A stretch of DNA of 64,000 bases from NCBI GenBank assembly GCA_963851405.1, contig CAWKPB010000009.1, forward strand, positions 128,152-192,151, read 5' to 3'. The position numbers were made by a program, and so were the translations under genes. Shown piece by piece: positions 19,053-26,109 of the stretch. This DNA comes from JANPBY01 sp963851405 (lineage in GTDB: Bacteria > Actinomycetota > Actinomycetes > DATJPE01). Below the pieces are notes generated by a model, which saw only the letters and a program-made list of their open reading frames with translations, did not search any database and was not told where the DNA came from. Position 1 is the first letter of the stretch; each line of letters begins with the position of its first letter.

Positions 19053-19088
19053 TCAGCGCGGCTCGATAAGGAGCAGGTTCTGCCGCAT
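19053..19088 (-). CDS. leuS leader peptide MRQNLLLIEPR
   Basis: An 11-codon ORF, ATG to TGA, encoding MRQNLLLIEPR, with consecutive Leu codons CTG CTC CTT. The intrinsic terminator before leuS starts 26 bases after its stop. This is the layout of ribosome-mediated attenuation as known for leucine and other amino-acid biosynthesis operons, here applied to a tRNA synthetase gene. No Shine-Dalgarno precedes it; TACCCT ends six bases before the ATG, so translation may be leaderless. Confidence 0.75.
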   Translation of the reverse strand: MRQNLLLIEPR

Positions 19089-19094
19089 GGGACC

Positions 19095-19123
19095 AGGGTA
19101 CCCAATGCGGCCGAGCGAGTCAG
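19095..19123 (-). promoter_or_regulatory. Candidate promoter for the leuS leader transcript
   Basis: On the minus strand CTGACT (19118-19123) and TACCCT (19095-19100) are separated by exactly 17 bases, and the -10 ends six bases before the leader ATG at 19088. This predicts a leaderless transcript. The -35 overlaps the octT stop codon. Confidence 0.5.
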
Positions 19124-19866
19124 CCCTCGGGACGATCGAACGCGGCCGCCAGCGCCGACCCCACCTGCCGATGAACCGGCCAGGACCAGTGCATGCCGTC
19201 GGGATTGCCAGAGCCATCCGCAAGTGAGGGTCCAACGATGGGGTCGAGATCCACAAAGGCGACATCGTGGGCGCGAGCCCAACGCCTGGCCGCGTCCACG
19301 GCTGGCCCGTGCTGCCGGTGAGAGGGGTACGTCGGTGCCGCGTGCGGGCTGGGCCCGAGCAGGGCCACCGGTATCCCCGGGCGCCAGAACCGGGCCCCTT
19401 CGACGAGGCGCGTCAGATACCGGTCCGTCGCCGCCTGAGGCAGCTGGCGCAACCTGCCGTCAGTGAGCCGGATGATCCTTGGGCTAGCCGATGCGTGAAG
19501 GGATCGGACCTGGCGCCGCAAGCGCCCCGGCCGGACGTACGGGATGCTCTCGCGCAGCCACGAAGGTACGGCCGCGGGCAGGTGGTCAAACTGGCCGACG
19601 CCGAGGACCAGCGCGTCAGCGCGCGGCACCAACACGCCCCAGACGCGTGGGTCCTTGGTCATGGCCCACCAGGCGTCCCGTGCCGTCCAGCCGAGCCGGG
19701 CTACGACGTCGGCTTGCACGGGACCCCCGGCGTGCTCGCTCATGACCTGCGTGCACACCTGCGGGTACAGCCGAGGATCGTCGGGGCGTTCTGGGCGGCC
19801 GGGGCCGTGGAAGCTCAACGAGTCAGCGAGGAACAGGACGTGCCTGGCGTCGTGCGAGTCGGCCAC
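19120..19866 (-). CDS. octT: SGNH-hydrolase-fold acyltransferase, diglucosylglycerate octanoyltransferase-like
   Basis: 248 residues. LFLADSLSFHG carries the GDSL-type nucleophile Ser, WGVLVPRADALVLGVGQFDHLP follows, and the C-terminal catalytic pair is in NPDGMHWSW (Asp-X-X-His). The sequence and its position between a degV-type gene and gpgP match M. tuberculosis OctT (Rv2418c), which octanoylates diglucosylglycerate, the primer of methylglucose lipopolysaccharides. Here leuS lies between degV and this gene, and a GGDEF gene, a membrane gene and tRNA-Ala lie between it and gpgP. Function inferred from similarity and context. Confidence 0.8.
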   Translation of the reverse strand: MADSHDARHVLFLADSLSFHGPGRPERPDDPRLYPQVCTQVMSEHAGGPVQADVVARLGWTARDAWWAMTKDPRVWGVLVPRADALVLGVGQFDHLPAAVPSWLRESIPYVRPGRLRRQVRSLHASASPRIIRLTDGRLRQLPQAATDRYLTRLVEGARFWRPGIPVALLGPSPHAAPTYPSHRQHGPAVDAARRWARAHDVAFVDLDPIVGPSLADGSGNPDGMHWSWPVHRQVGSALAAAFDRPEG

Positions 19867-19893
19867 CGCCCTCCCGATCAGCTCGTGGGCGGC

Positions 19894-20937
19894 CTATCGT
19901 GACACGCTGCCGCCGGGCGCCCGGCGCAGGGCACGGCGTCGGTACATCTCTCGGTCCGCGGCCGCGAGCAGGCTGTCCAGATCGCCGTCATCCCACGGAG
20001 CGAGCATCGCCGCACCGGCGCTGACCGATGGGTCCCAGATGGCGGACGGCTGCGGCGGGTCGGCATCTATCCACTCGCGGAGCCTGCGTTCGAGATCGAG
20101 AGGAGGCATCCCCGGGCCTTGTCCAACGACGACGAACTCGTCACCGCCCCAGCGGGCCACCAGATCACCGGCCCGCACGACGTGCCGAAGCGCGTCAGCT
20201 ACCGCGGCCAACACGCTGTCTCCAGCGGCGTGCCCGCCGCGATCGTTGACGGCTTTCAGCCCATCGACGTCAACGAAGACCGCGCTGACGGCGTTGCCTG
20301 CTCGGCGGGCAGAGGCAACGATCGGCCGGCCCAGCAGTTCGAGACCGCGCCGATTGAGCAGGCCGGTCAAGACGTCGTGGACGGCGGCGTCCTCGGCATC
20401 AGCCCGCGCCTTGTCCAGCGCATCGACGTTTCCGCGCCGGGCTGAGTTGACCAAGAAGGCAAGCACAGACGCAGCAACCATTCCGACCAGCCAATGACCC
20501 AGTTGGGGCACGTCGACGACGATGAGTGCGACGACGCCGCCCCAGGCCAACCAGCAGACAGCAACGACGCCCAAGAACCAGCGCCGATCGAGTAGGCCGG
20601 AACCGAGGCCCACCAATACGACCATCAGGCTGCTGGTTTGCCACGGCTGCTTGCTCAGGCCCAGGTTCAGCAAGACGTTGACAGCGATGAGCAAAGTGAC
20701 GAACGCCGTCAGGGGGTGGCCCCAGCCGGAGGGGGTGCTGCCGCGGGTGACAAGGACGTACAGCACCGCAAGGATCAAGGCGGTCCCTACGGCGGCGGCA
20801 GTCATGGCTACAGCGGTGTCACCACGGAGCAGCAGTGGCTCGAGGACGGCCAACCCGATGAAGAGCATGGAGAGGAGACCGCTCACCTCAGGTAAGGCGG
20901 CGGCCACGGCTTCGTCGTACCGTCGAACCGCCGTCAC
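19894..20937 (-). CDS. Membrane-anchored GGDEF protein (putative diguanylate cyclase)
   Basis: About 347 residues from GTG at 20937. Roughly six hydrophobic helices (from LLSMLFIGLAVLEPLLL to VGMVAASVLAFLV) are followed by a short coil and a GGDEF domain: VHDVLTGLLNRRGLELL, AVFVDVDGLKAVNDRGGHAAGD and the active-site loop RWGGDEFVVV. RAGD five residues before GGDEF matches the RxxD inhibitory site, so product inhibition is likely. No EAL domain. It would make c-di-GMP at the membrane. The open frame extends upstream to 21138 but overlaps the divergent membrane gene, so the internal GTG was preferred. Confidence 0.85.
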   Translation of the reverse strand: MTAVRRYDEAVAAALPEVSGLLSMLFIGLAVLEPLLLRGDTAVAMTAAAVGTALILAVLYVLVTRGSTPSGWGHPLTAFVTLLIAVNVLLNLGLSKQPWQTSSLMVVLVGLGSGLLDRRWFLGVVAVCWLAWGGVVALIVVDVPQLGHWLVGMVAASVLAFLVNSARRGNVDALDKARADAEDAAVHDVLTGLLNRRGLELLGRPIVASARRAGNAVSAVFVDVDGLKAVNDRGGHAAGDSVLAAVADALRHVVRAGDLVARWGGDEFVVVGQGPGMPPLDLERRLREWIDADPPQPSAIWDPSVSAGAAMLAPWDDGDLDSLLAAADREMYRRRALRRAPGGSVSR

Positions 20938-21006
20938 CCCCCCAGCATCGGCCCAAACACGGTGCGGCTTGATCGCCGACCGCAGCCCGCGTGGTAGAAC
21001 GCCCGG

Positions 21007-21672
21007 ATGAACGATCAGGACGCTTCCCGCCGAAAAGCCGAACAGCGCTGGCCCATGGCGTTGGCCGTCTTGGTTGCGGGCGCCCTGCACAAGTTCTTGC
21101 CGGAAACCTTCACCGAACTTCCGGACTGGGCGTTCCAATCAATCCTGCTCGTGTTCCTTCTGGTGCTGATCATCGGCGATCCGGGACGAGTCGATCGCCA
21201 GCGCACGTGGCTGCGCGTGGTCACCGAGGTGATGATCGGCCTGATCGCCTTGGTCAACGCGGTCTCGGTCATCGGCCTGGTCACCGGGATCCTGACCTCG
21301 GCCGCGTTCAACAATGCTGGCGACCTGCTCCGGGTGGGTGTGGTCACGTGGCTCACGAACATCATCGTCTTCGCCCTTTGGTACTGGGACCTCGATGCCG
21401 GCGGAGCCGCGGCTCGCGCCGAAGCCTCGACCAAGCACCCAGTCGCGCTCATCTTCCCTGAGTACGGCAACCGGGATCTGGTGGGCGAGGGCTGGTACCC
21501 GCACTTCGTGGACTACCTGGCCGCCTCGTTCAACACCGCCACGGCGTTCAGCCCCACGGACGTCTCAGCCGTGCGCACCTGGGCGAAGTTGATGTTCATG
21601 GCCGAGTCGATGATCTCGCTCGTGGTCGCAGTCCTGGTCCTCGCTCGCGCCATCAACATTCTGCCAGCCTGA
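21007..21672 (+). CDS. Multi-pass membrane protein, unknown function
   Basis: 221 residues with about five to six membrane helices: WPMALAVLVAGALHKFLP, FQSILLVFLLVLIIG, VVTEVMIGLIALVNAVSVIGLV, VGVVTWLTNIIVFALWYWDL and a last helix SMISLVVAVLVLARAINIL. The segment VDYLAASFNTATAFSPTDVSAV before the last helix resembles the ion-channel-like loop of DUF1345-type proteins, but the assignment is weak. It is divergent from the GGDEF gene and convergent with tRNA-Ala. Confidence 0.7.
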   Translation: MNDQDASRRKAEQRWPMALAVLVAGALHKFLPETFTELPDWAFQSILLVFLLVLIIGDPGRVDRQRTWLRVVTEVMIGLIALVNAVSVIGLVTGILTSAAFNNAGDLLRVGVVTWLTNIIVFALWYWDLDAGGAAARAEASTKHPVALIFPEYGNRDLVGEGWYPHFVDYLAASFNTATAFSPTDVSAVRTWAKLMFMAESMISLVVAVLVLARAINILPA

Positions 21673-21711
21673 TTCGGCCGGCCCAACCGATCGACCCGAT
21701 CACTGCAGGTG

Positions 21712-21784
21712 TGGAGCTACGGGGATTCGAACCCCGGACCTTCTGCATGCCATGCAGACGCGCTACCAACTGCGCCATAGCCCC
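21712..21784 (-). tRNA. tRNA-Ala (anticodon GGC)
   Basis: 73 bases on the minus strand. Acceptor GGGGCTA pairs with TAGCTCC, discriminator A; the anticodon arm is TCTGC, loop ATGGCAT, GCAGA, giving GGC; the T arm is CGGGG TTCGAAT CCCCG. The 3' CCA is not encoded. Confidence 0.95.
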
Positions 21785-21872
21785 TTGCTCGTACCATCGG
21801 TGAGCCCGACCGGAGCAGGATAGCCGTTCCCCTGGCCCAATCCGAAACCCACGGCTCACGGGCCTGCGCCGC

Positions 21873-22517
21873 TTACAGGTCGTCCCCCACTACCGGTACG
21901 GGCAGGGTGCCGGCGTTGTGCTCCGCAAGTCGCCATTTGCCTGAGGGCGCCTCCTCGAGCACGGACCAGGAGCAGTTGGCCAACCCACCGAACACGTCCC
22001 AATGATCCACCGGTAGGCCCACCATCGTGCCCATCGTCGCTCGGGCTGTGCCGCCGTGAGTGACCACAACCAAGACCTGACCGGCCTGCAACAGCGCGGC
22101 CTGGCCACGGACGACGGCAGAAGCGCGCCGCCCCACCTCAGAGCGGCGTTCACCGCTGCCCCCCGCCGGCAGATCGCTGCCTGTTCGCCACGCGACGAAG
22201 GCCTCTCGATCGGCACTGCCGATCTCCTCACCGGTCTTGCCCTGCCAGGCGCCGCCGTGGGTCTCCCTCAGGCCAGGATCGTGCGTGGCGGACAGACCGG
22301 TGAGCGCGAGCAGCGGCGCCGCCGTGGCCACGGCGCGCTTGAGGTCCGAACAGACGATCGCGCTCGGCGGCAGGCCGGCGAGCAGGCTGGCAGCGCGAGC
22401 CGCCTGCTCATGGCCGAGCGAGTCGAGCTCCACATCGTGCTGGCCCTGGAACCGACCTTCGGCGTTCCACGCCGTCCGGCCGTGTCGCCAGAGAACCACC
22501 CGGCGAGGGTCGCTCAC
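21873..22517 (-). CDS. gpgP: Histidine phosphatase, glucosyl-3-phosphoglycerate phosphatase-like
   Basis: 214 residues of the histidine phosphatase superfamily: the phospho-acceptor motif LWRHGRTAWN (His12), SDLKRAVATA, LRETHGGAWQGKT and the second catalytic THGGTARA. The position directly before rsfS and near octT and nadD matches M. tuberculosis GpgP (Rv2419c), which dephosphorylates glucosyl-3-phosphoglycerate to glucosylglycerate. The gene overlaps rsfS by four bases. Substrate inferred from context; a general phosphoglycerate-mutase-like phosphatase is the alternative. Confidence 0.82.
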   Translation of the reverse strand: MSDPRRVVLWRHGRTAWNAEGRFQGQHDVELDSLGHEQAARAASLLAGLPPSAIVCSDLKRAVATAAPLLALTGLSATHDPGLRETHGGAWQGKTGEEIGSADREAFVAWRTGSDLPAGGSGERRSEVGRRASAVVRGQAALLQAGQVLVVVTHGGTARATMGTMVGLPVDHWDVFGGLANCSWSVLEEAPSGKWRLAEHNAGTLPVPVVGDDL

Positions 22518-22903
22518 GCGTCGATGGCGCCGGCCACCGCGTGCGCGGTTGGCAGGTCAATCGAAGGGCAGTCGCGCCACAGCCGCTCCAGGGCGTAGTA
22601 AACGCGTTCCTCGACGTGTTGCACGTGGATCACGATGTCGACGAAATCGAGGAGAACCCAGCGCCCCTCTCGGGCCCCCTCACGGCGCACCGGCTTGGTG
22701 TGGTGCGCAAGGCGCAAGCTGTCCTCGATGGCATCCACGATGGCACCGACCTGGCGCTCGTTGGATGCCGAGCACAGCAAGAAGGCATCGGTGATAGCCA
22801 GCTGTTCGGAAACATCGAATGCGACGATGTCCTGGGCCCCCTTGTCAGCAGCCGCTTCAGCGGCAGCCGTGATCAGGGCGAGGGATTCTTGGGTGGCGGG
22901 CAT
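22514..22903 (-). CDS. rsfS: Ribosome silencing factor RsfS
   Basis: 129 residues of the RsfS/Iojap family: the central motif DVSEQLAITDAFLLCSASNERQVGAIVDAIED and VLLDFVDIVIHVQHVEERVYYALERLW are diagnostic. RsfS binds L14 and blocks subunit joining under starvation. Downstream overlap with gpgP implies coupling; the nadD-rsfS association is widely conserved. Confidence 0.95.
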   Translation of the reverse strand: MPATQESLALITAAAEAAADKGAQDIVAFDVSEQLAITDAFLLCSASNERQVGAIVDAIEDSLRLAHHTKPVRREGAREGRWVLLDFVDIVIHVQHVEERVYYALERLWRDCPSIDLPTAHAVAGAIDA

Positions 22904-22977
22904 GCTGGCTTTCTGTCGGAGTCCGGTCGAGACCCCAGCGTCTCATGCCGTGGTCAGTCCCCGGGTCGTCAGCGCCG

Positions 22978-24327
22978 TCACGGCTGATAGTCGCGGCCCA
23001 GGACGACCACCACGTCGGCGATGCTCTGGCCCTGCGACGACAGCCGAAGCGCCGATTCGGACAGGCCGAGCGCCTGAGCGATGGCCAGACCCTCCGAGCG
23101 GGCCGCGGAGGTGTCCTCTGTGATCAACACCACCGTGGTCTTCCGGCCGAACTTCGTCGCGTTTCCGCCAGCGACATAGGTAAATCCATTGGTTGCGAGC
23201 TGGTCGCGAGCCGACGCTCCGAGGCCGGGAGTGCCCACCCCGTTCTGGACGAGGACCCGCACGTTGCCCCCGGGGCGCTGGGCCGCCAAGGAGCCACTCC
23301 ACACATCCGCGGCCAGGGCATCGGCGGCCGCCTGGTCGAGTTCAATGGCTGCCTTCGCGCCTCCGGCATCGATGGCGGCCACAGGCAGACTGCGGTGAAC
23401 CACGGAGTTGGAGGATTCAGCGGCCCGCAGGCTGGTGAGGAACTCCGGCAGGCTCTGCGCACCGGAAGACGCCGAACCCTGCCCCAGACTTCCGATTTGG
23501 AGGGCTAACTCGTCGCCTTGAGGTGACAACCCAGACAGCGCCGCGGAGACGACGGCATCGAAGCGAGCCATCCGGCTCTCTTCGGGCTCCCCGTTGGCTC
23601 GAAAGGATGCGTAAACCGCGGCCGACGCACCGTCGAGGGTCTGAGACCCCGCTGGAATGAGGATGACCTCGGTGTCGGGAGTGGGGCCGGGGCCGGTGAC
23701 GTCGACATCAACATCGACGGCTACGCCTCCGGCGGCATCGACGAGTTGAGCCAGGGACTGGTCACTCAACGTCCAGGTGCCATCGATCGTGATGCCCAGT
23801 CCGTCGGCCAGGGCGTCTGGGGCGGCATCAACGGCCGGCAGCGCCGCTGCTTCCGCGAGGGTCATGGTTCCGAAACCGGCGACGTCCACCATGAGCGCCG
23901 GCGGGAGCAGGATGATCGACCCCTCACCCGTCGCAGAATCCGCGGCGAGAACGGCGAGCCCGATCCGACCATTGTCACCGACCTTGAGGAGCACCGTCTG
24001 CTGAGTTCGCGCTGCGTCCGCCACGGCCGGACCCTGGGGGTCTCCACCACGCCCGTTCAGGTAGGCGCCCAGGACGGCGAGCAGGACCACGGCGCTGACG
24101 ATGGCCATGATCCGCCGGCGCTGGCGCTCGCGCTGACGGCGCTGCTCACGGGCGAGCCCCCGACCGCGACGGCCAGTTCCCGGGAGGACAGCGGTCGATT
24201 CGACGGGTCGATCCAGAACGGCGGTTGCGGCTGTGCCCAGCGAATCGCTGCCTGCCGAGGCTGCCTCGTCGGTTGCTTCTCGCATGGGCGATGGTGCGCC
24301 CTTCGGCTTGGCCCGCTTGCCACTCAC
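22978..24327 (-). CDS. LCP-like protein with LytR C-terminal domain
   Basis: 449 residues. A strongly basic cytosolic segment (about residues 50-73, REQRRQRERQRRR) precedes one membrane helix (IMAIVSAVVLLAVLGAYL). The extracellular part has an LCP-type core (LVDAAGGVAVDVDVDV, IPAGSQTLDGASAAVYASFR) and a LytR_C domain (VRVLVQNGVGTPGLGASARDQL). LCP enzymes attach teichoic acid- or arabinogalactan-type polymers to peptidoglycan. Several N-terminal LCP residues (the Asp/Arg around RSDT and IPRD) are not recognisable, so it may be a divergent or non-catalytic member. It starts immediately after the nadD stop. Confidence 0.8.
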   Translation of the reverse strand: MSGKRAKPKGAPSPMREATDEAASAGSDSLGTAATAVLDRPVESTAVLPGTGRRGRGLAREQRRQRERQRRRIMAIVSAVVLLAVLGAYLNGRGGDPQGPAVADAARTQQTVLLKVGDNGRIGLAVLAADSATGEGSIILLPPALMVDVAGFGTMTLAEAAALPAVDAAPDALADGLGITIDGTWTLSDQSLAQLVDAAGGVAVDVDVDVTGPGPTPDTEVILIPAGSQTLDGASAAVYASFRANGEPEESRMARFDAVVSAALSGLSPQGDELALQIGSLGQGSASSGAQSLPEFLTSLRAAESSNSVVHRSLPVAAIDAGGAKAAIELDQAAADALAADVWSGSLAAQRPGGNVRVLVQNGVGTPGLGASARDQLATNGFTYVAGGNATKFGRKTTVVLITEDTSAARSEGLAIAQALGLSESALRLSSQGQSIADVVVVLGRDYQP

Positions 24328-24924
24328 TCAATCGCTCCTGCGGTAGAGACCACGCTTGTGGACGTACTGAACGACGCCATCTGGCACCAAGTACCAAATC
24401 GGCAGGTTGCGCCTAATTCTTTCGCGACAATCGGTGCTCGATATCGCGAGCGCCGGAACCTCGACCAGACTGACCCTTCCTTTGGGCAACCCGGGGTCCG
24501 CGAGGACATGTCCCGGCCGCGTGACACCAACGAAGTGAGCCATTTCGGCAACCTCGTCCGCGTCCCGCCAGGTCAAGATCTGCGCCAAGGCGTCCGCGCC
24601 GGTGATGAAGAACATCTCCTGATCAGAGCCACGGTCAGCCTTGAGGTCACGCAAGGTGTCCACGGTGAACGTGGGTCCGCCACGGTCAATGTCCGCTCGA
24701 CTCACGGAGAACCGGGGATTCGAGGCCGTCGCGATGACGGTCATCAGGTAGCGGTCTTCAGCGGGCGCGACATCGCGCCCGGTCTTCTGCCAGGGGACCG
24801 CGGTGGGTACGAAGATCACTTCGTCGAGATCAAAGCGGTCAGCTACCTCACTCGCCGCCACCAGGTGCCCATGGTGGATCGGATCGAAGGTCCCGCCCAT
24901 CACGCCAAGCCGAGCGGACCCCAT
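24328..24924 (-). CDS. nadD: Nicotinate-nucleotide adenylyltransferase
   Basis: 198 residues. NadD makes deamido-NAD from nicotinate mononucleotide and ATP. The nucleotidyltransferase signature GGTFDPIHHGHL (HxGH), FVPTAVPWQK and the C-terminal ISSTDCRERIR (ISSTxxR) are all present. The gene directly precedes the LCP-like gene and rsfS, the common bacterial order. ATG start at 24924; a small membrane protein gene lies just upstream. Confidence 0.95.
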   Translation of the reverse strand: MGSARLGVMGGTFDPIHHGHLVAASEVADRFDLDEVIFVPTAVPWQKTGRDVAPAEDRYLMTVIATASNPRFSVSRADIDRGGPTFTVDTLRDLKADRGSDQEMFFITGADALAQILTWRDADEVAEMAHFVGVTRPGHVLADPGLPKGRVSLVEVPALAISSTDCRERIRRNLPIWYLVPDGVVQYVHKRGLYRRSD

Positions 24925-24966
24925 GCGTGTGACGGTAGTCGCAGAACCGGTGAGATCTGGGAGGCG

Positions 24967-25122
24967 TCAGCGGTCTCGGTTGAACCGGGTCACGAGGAAC
25001 AACAGGAGGCACAGGGTGCCGAAGGCGAGAACTCCGAGTAGCCAGGGGGGCGCGCCGATCTCCTCGGCCGTGCCCGACCCTTCGTTTGCGAGCCACCCCG
25101 AAGCGGCGAGAGCAGACGTCAT
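24967..25122 (-). CDS. Small single-pass membrane protein upstream of nadD
   Basis: 51 residues, ATG at 25122 to TGA at 24967, on the coding strand of the nadD cluster. The N-terminal half is Ala/Gly-rich and acidic (LANEGSGTAEEIGAPP); one membrane helix follows (WLLGVLAFGTLCLLLFLV) with a short positive tail TRFNRDR, predicting N-out, C-in. Small proteins of this kind often precede nadD in actinomycetes. Function unknown. Confidence 0.7.
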   Translation of the reverse strand: MTSALAASGWLANEGSGTAEEIGAPPWLLGVLAFGTLCLLLFLVTRFNRDR

Positions 25123-25210
25123 GGGGCGCAGCCTAACCACAGTTGCCAGGATGGGGGTGGAACCCCGAGACGTTGGCGAGGATGGCGGGGGGCCACGAAA
25201 TCAGTCCGCT

Positions 25211-25243
25211 GAGGAGGCGCACGTAATGAGGGATCGCAGATGA
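25211..25243 (+). promoter_or_regulatory. Strong SD and five-codon minicistron (MRDRR) overlapping the next gene
   Basis: GAGGAGG (25211-25217) sits eight bases before ATG AGG GAT CGC AGA TGA (25226-25243), whose stop overlaps the ATG of the dehydrogenase at 25240 (ATGA). The strong SD is 22 bases from the dehydrogenase ATG, too far to serve it directly, although GAGGG lies nearer. The mini-ORF holds AGG and AGA, the rarest Arg codons in GC-rich genomes. It could couple or limit translation of the dehydrogenase. Confidence 0.45.
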
Positions 25244-26097
25244 AGATCGGCGTGCTTGGACTCGGTCGCATGGGCGCACCCATCGCCCACCACCTGCTGC
25301 GGGCCGGCCACGAGGTGGCGGTGTGGAACCGAAGTCCCGGTAAGGACGTGGAGTTGGTTGCGTCTGGCGCGGTGCGCGCAACGACCCCTGGAGCCGCTGC
25401 CGCGGAGGCAGAAGCTGTCGTCTTGGTGCTCTTTGGCCCGGACTCGGTGCGCGACGTTCTTGCGGGCGAGACCGGCGTCCTGGCCTGGGCAGGCCAGGGA
25501 ACCTTGCTGGTCGACACGACGACCATCGGACCGAGCGATGCCCGGGTCTTTGCAGATCTGGCCGCTCCGTACGGCCTGCGCTACGTCGACGCACCCCTGT
25601 TCGGGTCGGTCGACGCGGCGCTGAACGGGACGGTGGCGACGCATGTCGGCGGCTCGGCCACGGATTTCGCGGATGCCCTGCCCGTGGTCACGTGCTGGTG
25701 TGACGCCCAGCAGGTCGTGCATGCCGGGCCGGTCGGTAGCGGCGCCGCCGTCAAACTCGTTCGCAACATGGGGCACGGCATCGCCAACGCCGCCATCGGC
25801 GAGTGCTTACGGCTGGCGGCCGACCTCGGCGTGCCCCGGGAAGTCGCACTGGCCACCGTGGCCGACGGCCCCTTCTCCTGGAGCTACGGCAGCAAAGCCC
25901 GCGCGTTCGAGACCCGCGATTTCTCAGAGGTGATGTTCACCCTGAACCTCATGGCGAAGGACTTGGCCTTGGCCGTCGCCGAGAGCGACCGACCGCTGCC
26001 CGTCTCGCGTGCAGCGCTCGACCAATGCCGAGGGGCACAGGCCGCCGGGCGCGGCGACGAGGACTTCCCTGCGCTGGCCGACTGGGTCGAAGGCTGA
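25240..26097 (+). CDS. NAD(P)-dependent beta-hydroxyacid dehydrogenase (3-hydroxyisobutyrate dehydrogenase-like)
   Basis: 285 residues. The N-terminal Rossmann fold opens MKIGVLGLGRMGAPIAHHLL (GxGxxG), followed by LLVDTTTIGPSDAR, YVDAPLFGSVDAALNGT (substrate-binding D-A-P-x-x-G motif) and the catalytic-Lys region GSGAAVKLVRNMG, then an all-helical C-terminal domain. The family oxidises 3-hydroxyacids such as 3-hydroxyisobutyrate or tartronate semialdehyde; NAD versus NADP and the real substrate cannot be told. It is convergent with proA. Confidence 0.88.
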   Translation: MKIGVLGLGRMGAPIAHHLLRAGHEVAVWNRSPGKDVELVASGAVRATTPGAAAAEAEAVVLVLFGPDSVRDVLAGETGVLAWAGQGTLLVDTTTIGPSDARVFADLAAPYGLRYVDAPLFGSVDAALNGTVATHVGGSATDFADALPVVTCWCDAQQVVHAGPVGSGAAVKLVRNMGHGIANAAIGECLRLAADLGVPREVALATVADGPFSWSYGSKARAFETRDFSEVMFTLNLMAKDLALAVAESDRPLPVSRAALDQCRGAQAAGRGDEDFPALADWVEG

Positions 26098-26109
26098 TGT
26101 GCCGGCGGA

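Noticed and set aside
18954..19120. T-box riboswitch before leuS
   Set aside because: No T-box core (AGGGUGGnACCnCG-like) or specifier loop seen; a leader peptide with a terminator explains the region.
23746..25041. 431-residue plus-strand open frame
   Set aside because: Antisense to the LCP-like gene and nadD; composition is that of a shadow frame.
24848..25096. 82-residue minus-strand frame
   Set aside because: Arg/Pro-rich shadow frame; the 51-residue membrane protein at 24967-25122 is the better reading of the same strand.
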